This document shows, piece after piece, positions 28,217 to 36,926 of a stretch of DNA of 64,000 bases (positions within the stretch are counted from its first letter, which is position 1; each line of letters begins with the position of its first letter). The stretch spans positions 372,001 through 436,000 of the forward strand of contig NZ_JAMQKC010000001.1 of NCBI RefSeq assembly GCF_028416595.1. The letters are read 5' to 3'. The translations under genes and the position numbers were made by a program. The stretch is from Aquibacillus salsiterrae (GTDB lineage: Bacteria > Bacillota > Bacilli > Bacillales > Amphibacillaceae). The notes below the pieces were generated by a model. It saw only the letters and a program-made list of their open reading frames with translations. It had not been told where the DNA came from and searched no databases.

Positions 28217-29923
28217 TTAACTAGTTTGATCGGTAATAGTCTTTGTCTTTGCTCTTTCCTCATCTATTAATGTCCTTCTTAATATCTTACCGACAGCTGT
28301 CTTAGGTAACTCCGTCCGAAACTCGTAAACCCTTGGCACTTTATAAGAAGCGATACGCTTTCGACAGAACATATCTAACTGATCATCTTTTATATCATAT
28401 CCATTTTTTAAAACAACAAATGCTTTGACCGTTTCCCCACGGTAAGGATCTGGAATACCAACGACAACTGCCTCCTGGACTGCTTCATGTTCATAGAGTA
28501 CTTCTTCCACCTCACGAGGGTAAATATTATAGCCACCTGCAATAATCATGTCCTTTTTTCGGTCTATTACATAAAAACAACCATTATTATCCATATAGCC
28601 CATATCACCTGTCTTCAACCATCCATCTTGAAGCACCTGATTTGTTTCCTCAGGCTTGTTCCAATAACCTTCCATCACTTGTGGGCCCTTTACGACTATT
28701 TCTCCGACCTCCATAGGCGAAACCTTTTCCCCAGTCTCTAAGCTAACAATTTTTGCATCTGTGTCAGGCCATGGTACACCAATTCCTCCTTGAATTTTTG
28801 TTTCATCTAGAAAATTAGCATGGGTTACTGGTGATGATTCAGTCAGCCCATACCCTTCAATAAGGCGTCCCTTTGTTACTTGTTGGAATTTTCTTTGAAC
28901 TTCAAGGGGTAACGGAGCAGAACCACTTATACATACATCAATCGATGTTAAGTCGTAATCCTTTAAGTTTGGATGATTAAGTAATCCAATATAAATCGTA
29001 GGAGCACCTGGAAATACCGATGGTTTCAGCTTTTCTATTGTCTTTAAAACATCCTCTGGTTCAAATTTAGGTAACAACACCATTTTCGCGCCTGTCATTA
29101 TGGAATAATTCATCACTGTGGTCATCCCATAAACATGAAAGAATGGAAGAACACCAAGCACAACTTCTTGAGATTGTTTGTCTTTGTAAATCCACTCCTT
29201 ACACATTTGTACGTTTGCTACCAAGTTATAATGGGTGAGCATGACACCCTTTGGAAAACCAGTAGTACCGCCTGTATACTGTAAAAGTGCTAAATCTTTT
29301 TTGGGGTTAATCATAGGTTCAGTGAATCCTTTATCGGACTTCTTCATAATATTTTTCCATGGGTGGATTAGTTCTGTTTGCTTTAACTTATATACTTGTT
29401 GACCTTGTTTTTTTTGAATAAATGGGTATAAAATATTTTTGGGGAAGGGCAAACAATCGTTTAGTTGGGTTACAATGATTTGGTTAATCGTTGTCTTTTT
29501 TTTCACCTTTAGTACAACTGGTAATAACTGATCAAGACATATGATGACTGTAGATCCTGAGTCTTTTACTTGATATTCCAGTTCTCTTTCTTTGTATAGG
29601 GGGTTTGTTTGGACTACAATTCCCCCTGCCATTAAAATTCCATAATAGGCAACGACAGACTGAGGTGTATTGGGTAGCATTACTGAAACACGGTCACCTT
29701 TTGTTAGACCTTGCGATTGAAGATAAGAAGCTAATTTTCTTGCTTGAAGATATAACTCCTGATAAGTTAATGCCTTACCCAAGAAATGAAGCGCTTTCAA
29801 TTGAGGGTGATTTTTAGAAGTTTCTTTTAAAAAGTTTTGAAGCGTTTTTTCGTCATAGCAGATGTTCTTTGAGATGTCGCTTGGATAATGGGCAAGCCAT
29901 GGCTTTTTTGCAACTTCACTCAT
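28217..29923 (-). CDS. lcfA: long-chain fatty acid--CoA ligase
   Basis: Activates fatty acids with ATP and CoA for beta-oxidation. 568 residues of the adenylate-forming family: P-loop YTGGTTGFPKGVMLTH near residue 215, GYGLTESSPVTH near 352, the GDMGYMDNNGCFYVIDRKKDMII hinge region, and C-terminal PKTAVGKILRR with the catalytic lysine. ATG after GGAGGG. Unlike in B. subtilis, no FadR box was seen before it; instead two 16-base direct repeats lie upstream. Confidence 0.95.
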   Translation of the reverse strand: MSEVAKKPWLAHYPSDISKNICYDEKTLQNFLKETSKNHPQLKALHFLGKALTYQELYLQARKLASYLQSQGLTKGDRVSVMLPNTPQSVVAYYGILMAGGIVVQTNPLYKERELEYQVKDSGSTVIICLDQLLPVVLKVKKKTTINQIIVTQLNDCLPFPKNILYPFIQKKQGQQVYKLKQTELIHPWKNIMKKSDKGFTEPMINPKKDLALLQYTGGTTGFPKGVMLTHYNLVANVQMCKEWIYKDKQSQEVVLGVLPFFHVYGMTTVMNYSIMTGAKMVLLPKFEPEDVLKTIEKLKPSVFPGAPTIYIGLLNHPNLKDYDLTSIDVCISGSAPLPLEVQRKFQQVTKGRLIEGYGLTESSPVTHANFLDETKIQGGIGVPWPDTDAKIVSLETGEKVSPMEVGEIVVKGPQVMEGYWNKPEETNQVLQDGWLKTGDMGYMDNNGCFYVIDRKKDMIIAGGYNIYPREVEEVLYEHEAVQEAVVVGIPDPYRGETVKAFVVLKNGYDIKDDQLDMFCRKRIASYKVPRVYEFRTELPKTAVGKILRRTLIDEERAKTKTITDQTS

Positions 29924-29980
29924 TTTATTCCCTCCTTTTCACTATAGTTATCTTCATTATACAAATTAAAAAACTATTTT

Positions 29981-30022
29981 AAAATATCCTATTCTTAAAA
30001 AGTATAAAAATTTCCTATTCTT
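29981..30022. repeat. pair of 16-base direct repeats upstream of lcfA
   Basis: aaaatatcctattctt (29981-29996) and aaaatttcctattctt (30007-30022) differ at one base and are spaced 26 bases, near the lcfA promoter region. They could be an operator, but the binding protein is unknown. Confidence 0.45.
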
Positions 30023-30159
30023 TGCTAAAATATTTTGGGCTAAGCCTAAAAACCAAAAGTAAGACAAGCCTCATAACGGCAGTTTTGCCATATAGAAGGT
30101 TGCCTTACACTTGGAAGGGGCAATTTAGAGAAGCTTAGACATTACTAGTTTGTTTCTTT

Positions 30160-30243
30160 TTAAATTGATTTTGATATAAAGATAATCCCAATTACTAAAA
30201 AAGCAATGGATACTACAATTAATATTTTCGCGAGCGTCTTCAT
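30160..30243 (-). CDS. 27-residue membrane mini-protein (putative)
   Basis: A short frame read 38 bases after the DUF350 gene. It starts ATG 7 bases after AAGGAGAG and encodes MKTLAKILIVVSIAFLVIGI...SKSI, a single hydrophobic helix flanked by lysines, ending TAA. The strong ribosome binding site and membrane-helix composition support translation. No homologue is recognised. It may work with its membrane neighbour upstream; that is inference. Confidence 0.5.
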   Translation of the reverse strand: MKTLAKILIVVSIAFLVIGIIFISKSI

Positions 30244-30281
30244 TCCAACTCTCCTTATCATACCACTTTAATCCTTGTTAG

Positions 30282-30692
30282 CTATCCAATACTTGCCCCA
30301 ATTACAAAGGATAGTCCTATAGAAATGACCATCGAAATAAATCCCACTGCTCGATTGTCATTGGCAATTTCGAAATCAATTTTATAGGTTGGTGTTAGAA
30401 ATTCAAAGATAAAATAACCAAATAATAATAACAAGAAACCAAAACCACCCCAAAGGATATTCTGCACAACTGTATCATTATGTTCAATCGAATACCTAAA
30501 GATGTTCGCTATTCCAAATATCTTTCCACCTGTAGCCATAGCCACAGCAAAATTCCCTTTTTTTATTTCCTCCCAATTTTTGTAAGTAGTCACAATTTCA
30601 AATATAGCTAAAAACACAATTAAACAGAGAACCGCTACACTATATCTTGCGGCAGTCTCAACGAACGTATTTTCCCAAAACTGATTCATCAT
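30282..30692 (-). CDS. yshE: DUF350 family membrane protein (YshE)
   Basis: 136-residue integral membrane protein with about four helices (YSVAVLCLIVFLAIFEIV, GNFAVAMATGGKIFGIAN, NILWGGFGFLLLLFGYFIFE, AVGFISMVISIGLSFVIGASIG). The ATGG.KIFGIAN and acidic FEIANDN features fit DUF350/YshE proteins; the function is unknown. I prefer the ATG at 30692, 6 bases after GGAG; an ATG at 30704 is also possible. It is placed directly after mutS2, as in B. subtilis. Confidence 0.85.
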   Translation of the reverse strand: MMNQFWENTFVETAARYSVAVLCLIVFLAIFEIVTTYKNWEEIKKGNFAVAMATGGKIFGIANIFRYSIEHNDTVVQNILWGGFGFLLLLFGYFIFEFLTPTYKIDFEIANDNRAVGFISMVISIGLSFVIGASIG

Positions 30693-30723
30693 GCCCAACT
30701 CCATTCCTCGTTAAACAAAGATT

Positions 30724-33063
30724 TTAGCGGAGTTCTAAAATAGTCACTCCGTTTCCACCTTCACTCATAGTACCAAATCTGTACGTGGTTATATGTGAAT
30801 GGTTTTTCGCAAAATTTTGCACACCCGTACGTAGTGCTCCTGTTCCTTTTCCATGAATGATGGACACCTTTGAATACCCAGCAAGAATCGCATCGTCAAC
30901 ATATTTTTCTAATTCTAATAAAGCATCCTCAAAACGCTCACCACGAAGATCTAATTCTGGCTTCACATGATAGTTAGAACCTTTTACTGTCGCCATTGGC
31001 CTTTCTACTAGAGGTTTCTCTCGTTTAACAAACTCCAAATCTTTACGTTTTACCTTTACTTTCATGATACCTACTTGAATTTGAAATTCGGTGTCACTAA
31101 TCTTTTCTAGAATTGTTCCTATTTGATTTAACGTAAGCAAGCGGACTTCATCACCTACTTGAAGCTCTTTTGTTTGGGATGGTTGTTTCTCTTTTGGTTT
31201 CTTTTTACTTAAATTTGGTTGGGCATCATCTAACATTTTGCGAGCTTCAATCCACTCATGTTCTTTCAGTGTTGCTTGGTTTTGCATCCTTTTTAGCTCA
31301 GAAACAACTAGCTCTGCTTCTTCTCTAGCTTGTATGATTGCCTTTTCTGCTTTTTCTTCTGCTTTCTTATACAACGTTTCTTTTTTTTGTTCAAATTGTT
31401 GCCATTGTTTTTCTAGTTCTTGTTTTAATTCCTCAGCCTCTTTCAACACCTGCTCTGCTTCCTCGTAGTCGTGATCAGCACCCCGTCGCGCTGCTTCTAA
31501 CGATGCAATCATGTTCTCAACACTTCTGGAATCTGTGCCAATTTGGTTCTTTGCTTTTTCAATGATAGAAATGTTTAACCCTAGTCTTTGTGAAATTTCA
31601 AAAGCATTACTACGTCCAGGAACACCAATCAACAAACGATAAGTTGGTCTTAATGTCTCAACATCAAACTCAACAGATGCGTTTATTACTCCATCTCGAT
31701 TGAAACCATAGGCTTTAAGCTCAGGGTAATGGGTAGTGGCAATAACTCGAGCCCCTTTGTTTACAACTTCGTCGAGTATTGCCATCGCTAACGCAGCACC
31801 TTCCTGCGGGTCTGTTCCTGCTCCAAGCTCATCAAACAAGACTAGTGTCTCTCGGTTAACTTGATCAAGTATTTTCACAATATTTGTCATGTGTGAGGAG
31901 AAGGTGCTCAAGCTTTGTTCAATTGACTGTTCATCACCAATATCTGCAAACACATCATTAAATACGGCCATTTCACACCCATCTAGCGCAGGAATTTGTA
32001 AGCCTGATTGGGCCATTAATGTGCAAAGCCCTACCATTTTTAGTGTAACGGTTTTACCACCGGTGTTCGGTCCAGTAATAACTATGGCCGTATAGTTTCT
32101 CCCTATTTCCACATCATTAGCCACCACTTCTTCCCCTGAAATAAGTGGATGGCGAGCTTGTTTCATTTTAATAATCCCTTGGTCATTCATTTTTGGTGTC
32201 GTTGCATGCATTTGTTCGCCTAACTTTGCTCGAGCAAACATAAAATCTATCTGACCAAGTGCCTCTACATTTTGATATAGAAAAACATGATCTTCAGCAA
32301 TTCTGTTTGATAATTCGCGAAGGATTCGTTCTATCTCATGCTTTTCTTGAACTCTAGCTTCCTGTAATTGGTTATTCAAATCGACAACCGCTTGTGGCTC
32401 AATAAACAATGTTGCACCAGAGGAAGATTGGTCATGCACAATTCCACCAATAGCACCCCTGTACTCCTGCTTAACCGGCAACACATAACGATTATTTCTA
32501 ATGGTTACGATAGCATCAGATAACATCTTTGTCTTTGTTTTCGTTAAAGAATCTAATTTGTCACGAACCCTTCCTTCACTCGTACGGATTTTAGATCGAA
32601 TGGTTCGTAATTTATCTGATGCACCGTCCATCACATGACCATGATCATCAATACAACTTTTGATTTGTCTTTCTAATTCATTTAGTGGGACTATTTGTTC
32701 AATCAAATCCCTTAAGATAGGAAGGTCTGATTCTTCCATATCTTCTATGAAATATTTAATTTGCTTCCCACCATAAATGGTACTGGCAATATCCAAACAT
32801 TCTAAAGCATTTAATACCCCACCAATTGTTGTCCGCTTAATACTCTGCTTTATATCAAAAATCCCACCTAATGGGACGCTGCCCTTTAACCGTAGAACCG
32901 CAGCTGCTTCATCTGTTTCTTGTTGCCATCTTATTACCTCATCGAGCTTTATTGAAGGCTTTAATGCTTCAATTTTCCCCTTACCTAGAGATGAAGCAGC
33001 CAAATTTTTTAACATATCAATGATTTTGTTATATTCAAGTACTTGAAAAATACGCGGATTCAT
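30724..33063 (-). CDS. mutS2: endonuclease/ATPase MutS2
   Basis: MutS paralogue of 779 residues; recent work ties it to rescue of collided ribosomes, older work to recombination control. Order: core and clamp domains (1-310), ATPase with Walker [14 protein letters not shown] and Walker [16 protein letters not shown], a long coiled coil (about 515-630), a KOW-like segment ([18 protein letters not shown]) and a C-terminal Smr nuclease domain ([29 protein letters not shown]). ATG after GGAG. Confidence 0.97.
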   Translation of the reverse strand: MNPRIFQVLEYNKIIDMLKNLAASSLGKGKIEALKPSIKLDEVIRWQQETDEAAAVLRLKGSVPLGGIFDIKQSIKRTTIGGVLNALECLDIASTIYGGKQIKYFIEDMEESDLPILRDLIEQIVPLNELERQIKSCIDDHGHVMDGASDKLRTIRSKIRTSEGRVRDKLDSLTKTKTKMLSDAIVTIRNNRYVLPVKQEYRGAIGGIVHDQSSSGATLFIEPQAVVDLNNQLQEARVQEKHEIERILRELSNRIAEDHVFLYQNVEALGQIDFMFARAKLGEQMHATTPKMNDQGIIKMKQARHPLISGEEVVANDVEIGRNYTAIVITGPNTGGKTVTLKMVGLCTLMAQSGLQIPALDGCEMAVFNDVFADIGDEQSIEQSLSTFSSHMTNIVKILDQVNRETLVLFDELGAGTDPQEGAALAMAILDEVVNKGARVIATTHYPELKAYGFNRDGVINASVEFDVETLRPTYRLLIGVPGRSNAFEISQRLGLNISIIEKAKNQIGTDSRSVENMIASLEAARRGADHDYEEAEQVLKEAEELKQELEKQWQQFEQKKETLYKKAEEKAEKAIIQAREEAELVVSELKRMQNQATLKEHEWIEARKMLDDAQPNLSKKKPKEKQPSQTKELQVGDEVRLLTLNQIGTILEKISDTEFQIQVGIMKVKVKRKDLEFVKREKPLVERPMATVKGSNYHVKPELDLRGERFEDALLELEKYVDDAILAGYSKVSIIHGKGTGALRTGVQNFAKNHSHITTYRFGTMSEGGNGVTILELR

Positions 33064-33143
33064 TAGAGCTACTCCTTTATCTTTGATGCTTGTATCGTTA
33101 TCGATACGTTTTCACGTGAATCTAGGTTTCATTTATTTTGCCT

Positions 33144-34862
33144 TTATTTATTTCGATTAAACAACCGAATCAATTTATCCTTTGGCCAAGTATTAATGAT
33201 TGTTTCCGGTTTAAGCCAGCCTTTCCTTGCCACACCAATCCCTAATTTCATATGTTCCAAGGTTGCATAATTATGCGCATCTGTATTGACTGCAATAGAA
33301 ACACCCTTTTCTTGAGCTAATTTAACCCATTCCCATGATAAATCAAAACGATTAGGGTTTGCATTTAATTCAAGTACTGTTCCAGTTTCTCTTGCCTTAT
33401 CGATGAGCGCCTCGACATTTACTTGATATCCACTTCTCCTACCAATTACACGACCAGTTGGGTGAGCGATGACGTTTACATAAGGATTTTCTAATGCCGC
33501 AAATAAACGGTTCATAATTTTGTCTTCAGATTGGTTAAAACTTGAGTGAATTGCCCCAATGACGTAATCCATCTCTCTTAAAAATTCTGTCGAGAAATCA
33601 AGTGAGCCATCAGGCAACATGTCCATCTCAACCCCGGCAAAAATATAGATATCTTTATATTTTTCATTTAATCTGTATATTTCTTCTCTTTGTTTCCTTA
33701 TTCTAGTTTCGTCTAATCCATTTGCAACTCGCAAAAATTTGGAATGATCCGTGATGGCAATGTACTCGTACCCTCTACCTCGCGCTTTCTCAACCATTTC
33801 CTCAATTGATTGAGCTCCATCACTCCAAGAGGTGTGCATGTGTAAATCTCCTCGTACATCGTTATATGTGACTAACTGGACAGCTGACTGAAACGCTTCA
33901 ATCTCACCCTGATTTTCTCTTAGTTCTGGTGGAATAAACTTCAATCCAAAATAGTTAAAAAAATCATTCTCTGTTTCGAATGTAACTATTTCTCCAGTTT
34001 CAATATCTTCTACACCGTATTCATTAATTTTTTTGCCCCTTGATTTTGCTAGCTGCCTCATTGCAACATTATGGTCTTTAGACCCAGTAAAATGATGTAA
34101 GGTAGTCGCAAATTCCTGTTCTGATACTATCCGAAAATCAACACTTACGTCGTATCCTTCGTCTAGTACAACCGATACTTTTGTTTCACCAGCTCCAGTA
34201 ACACTTTTTATTCGGTTGTTTTGTAACAAACTTTCCTTAACTTCTATTGGCTTATCAGAAGCAATAATAAAGTCTAAATCTTTTGCCGTCTCGCTTAATC
34301 TACGAATGCTTCCTGCCCTAGAATAGTTAGTTATCGATGGGACGGCACTAAGAAATTCTTCTATTTTTTTTACAATCGGTTCCATATAAGCAAATGGCAA
34401 TCGTTCGGGACGGGTACCAACTTCTTCTAAAGCTTTATAAATTTTCTCTGCGGACTTTTTGCCGAATCCTGCGAGCTGCTCAACCTTTCCTTCTTCGCAC
34501 GCTGTCATCAATGAGGCGCGGTCTGTTATGCCTAACTCTTGGTAGAGCTTAGATAACTTTTTACCGCCTAAGCCAGGAATAGCTAACAATGGTATTAGCC
34601 CACTTGGGACTTCGTGCTCTAATTGTTTTAACGTATCAGATGAACCGCTTTCGATATATTCTGTTATGACAGCAGCAGTTCCTTTGCCAATACTACTTAA
34701 TTTCGTTATATCATCTATTTCCGACAAGGAACGGTCATCAGCCTCTAAGCTTTGTGCAGCTTTTCGATACGCTGCTATTTTAAACGTATTTTCGCCTTTT
34801 AGTTCTAAGTAAATGGCAATCGTTTCTAATAATTTTACAACATCCTTCTTGTCAACAGCCAC
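33144..34862 (-). CDS. polX: family X DNA polymerase/3'-5' exonuclease PolX
   Basis: Bacterial PolX for repair synthesis. From the GTG at 34862 (CGGAGG upstream) it has 572 residues: an N-terminal helix-hairpin-helix/8-kDa region (SSIGKGTAAVITEYI, AIPGLGGKKLSKLYQEL), a nucleotidyltransferase palm (GSIRRLSETAKDLDFIIAS) and a C-terminal PHP nuclease domain (DLHMHTSWSDGAQSIEEM, HSKF, GVEMD, HPTGR). An upstream TTG/ATG extension lacks a binding site. It follows cvpA after a hairpin. Confidence 0.95.
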   Translation of the reverse strand: MAVDKKDVVKLLETIAIYLELKGENTFKIAAYRKAAQSLEADDRSLSEIDDITKLSSIGKGTAAVITEYIESGSSDTLKQLEHEVPSGLIPLLAIPGLGGKKLSKLYQELGITDRASLMTACEEGKVEQLAGFGKKSAEKIYKALEEVGTRPERLPFAYMEPIVKKIEEFLSAVPSITNYSRAGSIRRLSETAKDLDFIIASDKPIEVKESLLQNNRIKSVTGAGETKVSVVLDEGYDVSVDFRIVSEQEFATTLHHFTGSKDHNVAMRQLAKSRGKKINEYGVEDIETGEIVTFETENDFFNYFGLKFIPPELRENQGEIEAFQSAVQLVTYNDVRGDLHMHTSWSDGAQSIEEMVEKARGRGYEYIAITDHSKFLRVANGLDETRIRKQREEIYRLNEKYKDIYIFAGVEMDMLPDGSLDFSTEFLREMDYVIGAIHSSFNQSEDKIMNRLFAALENPYVNVIAHPTGRVIGRRSGYQVNVEALIDKARETGTVLELNANPNRFDLSWEWVKLAQEKGVSIAVNTDAHNYATLEHMKLGIGVARKGWLKPETIINTWPKDKLIRLFNRNK

Positions 34863-34912
34863 GATGCTAACCTCCGATTGTGATAAAATTTGGTTATCTT
34901 TCATTAAGCGGA

Positions 34913-34945
34913 TAAACACCCTTGTAATGTTCTACAAGGGTGTTT
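34913..34945 (-). terminator. hairpin between cvpA and polX
   Basis: aaacacccttgta (34913-34925) pairs with tacaagggtgttt (34933-34945). The T tail on the minus strand is poor. Confidence 0.6.
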
Positions 34946-34981
34946 GCAAGTTTATTTTGTCCCAAATAGGTAAGATCCTTT

Positions 34982-35524
34982 CTAGCTCTGGTACATGTCA
35001 AACCAAAGTGCTTTTATTTGATTTGAAATAACTGGGGTATATTCCACCATAAAACCAGCAATCGTTGATTGTTCTAAATTTGATTGAACAAATGATAAAG
35101 GTGCTAACGCAAGGATATATAACGTCACAAATAAAATAAAATAAGTTTCTATAAATCCAAGCACCCCTCCTAGTAAGCCATTTAAGGACGATAACAAAGG
35201 CAAATCAGTAAGGAAATCAAGCATCGATGCAACAATTTGCAGAATAATTTTCGACCCAAAAAAAAGTAATGCAAATGCGACCGCATTGTAGAAAGCCTTT
35301 TCTAAAGGTAGTGATTCGATGAATATGGCCCACGTAGCATCCTCAGGCAACTCTGGATAAGGAATCCACAAGTTTAAGTGTTTAGCCAAATTATCATAAT
35401 AAATGATAGCTATAATAAATGAAACAATAAATCCTATTAAATGAAACAGCTGTAAAATAAACCCTCTTTTCAACCCTATTAACACACCTAGTATTAAAAT
35501 CCCCAACAATAATAAATCAATCAT
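34982..35524 (-). CDS. yshB: CvpA family membrane protein (YshB)
   Basis: 180-residue membrane protein with four to five hydrophobic helices, starting MIDLLLLGILILGVLIGLKRGFI, typical of CvpA/YshB proteins. The exact role is unclear; the family is linked to colicin V production in E. coli and envelope functions. Its ATG overlaps the end of zapA by 8 bases, giving a zapA-cvpA pair. Confidence 0.9.
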   Translation of the reverse strand: MIDLLLLGILILGVLIGLKRGFILQLFHLIGFIVSFIIAIIYYDNLAKHLNLWIPYPELPEDATWAIFIESLPLEKAFYNAVAFALLFFGSKIILQIVASMLDFLTDLPLLSSLNGLLGGVLGFIETYFILFVTLYILALAPLSFVQSNLEQSTIAGFMVEYTPVISNQIKALWFDMYQS

Positions 35525-35792
35525 TTTTCTCTTGATCCTCTTTCTGTTTTATTAATCCTAGAAGTTCTGTATATTCATCTCTAAGTTTCAAATAATCATT
35601 CATCGTATTTACAGCGGTAAGTACTGCTAGCTTTGTTGTATCAAGACTTTTATTTGCTTCATAAATATCTCTCATCTTTTGGTCAACAAGACTTGCAACC
35701 ATGCGAACATGATGGGCATGCTCTTCTCCAATTATAGTATATGATTTTCCATATATATCAACAGTTGTACGTGTTTTCTCAGGTTGGGACAC
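35517..35792 (-). CDS. zapA: cell division protein ZapA
   Basis: FtsZ-ring-associated protein of 91 residues. N-terminal beta-rich part RTTVDIYGKSYTIIGEEHAHHVRMVASLVDQKM, then a long C-terminal coiled coil (about 45-88) for dimerisation. GTG start after GAGGGGG. It is divergent from rnhC and followed by cvpA. Confidence 0.93.
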   Translation of the reverse strand: MSQPEKTRTTVDIYGKSYTIIGEEHAHHVRMVASLVDQKMRDIYEANKSLDTTKLAVLTAVNTMNDYLKLRDEYTELLGLIKQKEDQEKND

Positions 35793-35917
35793 GACTATTC
35801 CCCCTCGTTTCTATCAATCCTAAAATTAATATTAACATGGATAGGAACATTTAGGAAACTATTCCGTCATCCTTTTGTCTGCTATACTTATTCTAATGGA
35901 AAGATTGGAGAGATTGG

Positions 35918-36862
35918 ATGGGACAAATTGTTTTAAACTTAACAAAGGAAAAAATTAAAAAATTAAAAGACTATTATTGTGATGATTTGAGGGCTTCACC
36001 ACCTGGAGCGATTTTTGCAGCAAAAACAAAAAATGCAACCATTACAGCATATCAGTCTGGCAAGGTATTATTTCAAGGTAGATCTCCAGAAGTAGAAGCA
36101 AATAAGTGGGGGAGTACAACAGAGCCATCAAAAAATCGCGATTCCAAATCGTTAAAGCAAAAAAAAATAAATGAACATAGCTTTGCACCCCCATCATCTC
36201 TTTTTACTAGTTCTCACATTGGCTCAGATGAAGCGGGAACAGGGGATTATTTTGGGCCTATTACTGTTGCAGCAGCCTATATAACTAAAGACCAAATTCC
36301 TTTATTAAAAGAACTTGGTGTGAAAGATTCAAAACATCTAACGGATGAAATGATCAAATCAATCGCAATAGAGTTAGTACGAATGGAAATTGCTTATTCC
36401 CTAGTTGTCTTACATAATGAAAAATATAATGAACTTCAGCGAAAAGGTTGGTCACAAGGGAAAATGAAGACAATGCTTCATCACCACGCCATTAACAAGC
36501 TTCTTAAAAAAGTCGAACCGACCAAGCCAGATGGAATTTTAATTGATCAATTTTCACAGCCCAATGTTTATCTTAACCATTTAAAATCAGAAAAAGCTAA
36601 GCTGCAGGATCATGTTTTTTTCATGACCAAAGCTGAGTCTTATTCGATAGCTGTTGCTGCTGGTTCTATTATTGCAAGGGCTAGCTTTGTCAAACAAATG
36701 GATAAATTAGCTAATACAGCTGGGGTACCTATTCCTAAAGGTGCATCACAAAAGGTTGACCAGGCAGCTGCCGTTTTAATTAGAAAACATGGCAGAGAAT
36801 CGTTAGAACAATATGCGAAGGTCCATTTTGCAAACACACAAAAAGCAGAATCCTATTTATAG
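35918..36862 (+). CDS. rnhC: ribonuclease HIII
   Basis: Degrades the RNA strand of RNA/DNA hybrids. 314 residues: an N-terminal TBP-like substrate domain (1-85), a charged linker, and the catalytic RNase H core starting GSDEAGTGDYFGP (conserved Asp-Glu pair near 98-99), with later acidic residues in GILIDQF and in the KAESYSIAVAAGSIIARASFV region. ATG after TTGGAG. One of the few plus-strand genes; its stop lies inside the terminator. Confidence 0.96.
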   Translation: MGQIVLNLTKEKIKKLKDYYCDDLRASPPGAIFAAKTKNATITAYQSGKVLFQGRSPEVEANKWGSTTEPSKNRDSKSLKQKKINEHSFAPPSSLFTSSHIGSDEAGTGDYFGPITVAAAYITKDQIPLLKELGVKDSKHLTDEMIKSIAIELVRMEIAYSLVVLHNEKYNELQRKGWSQGKMKTMLHHHAINKLLKKVEPTKPDGILIDQFSQPNVYLNHLKSEKAKLQDHVFFMTKAESYSIAVAAGSIIARASFVKQMDKLANTAGVPIPKGASQKVDQAAAVLIRKHGRESLEQYAKVHFANTQKAESYL

Positions 36863-36874
36863 GTTCTGCTTTTT
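36842..36874 (+). terminator. rnhC terminator
   Basis: aaagcagaatcctat (36842-36856) pairs with ataggttctgcttt, followed by TTT. The stem includes the rnhC stop codon. Confidence 0.88.
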
Positions 36875-36876
36875 GT

Positions 36877-36926
36877 GTCTAGCTTCAGCGCCTAGACCCT
36901 CGGGGTCATAAGGTGCTGAAGCTTTT
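36877..36926. repeat. intergenic repeat, short hairpin form (also pheT terminator)
   Basis: gtctagcttcagcgcctaga, then cctcggggtcat, then gctgaagct. agcttcagc (36881-36889) pairs with gctgaagct (36915-36923), with an inner GACCC/GGGTC stem. It sits just after the pheT stop and can act as its terminator. This is a motif I know from Bacillaceae intergenic repeats. Confidence 0.7.
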
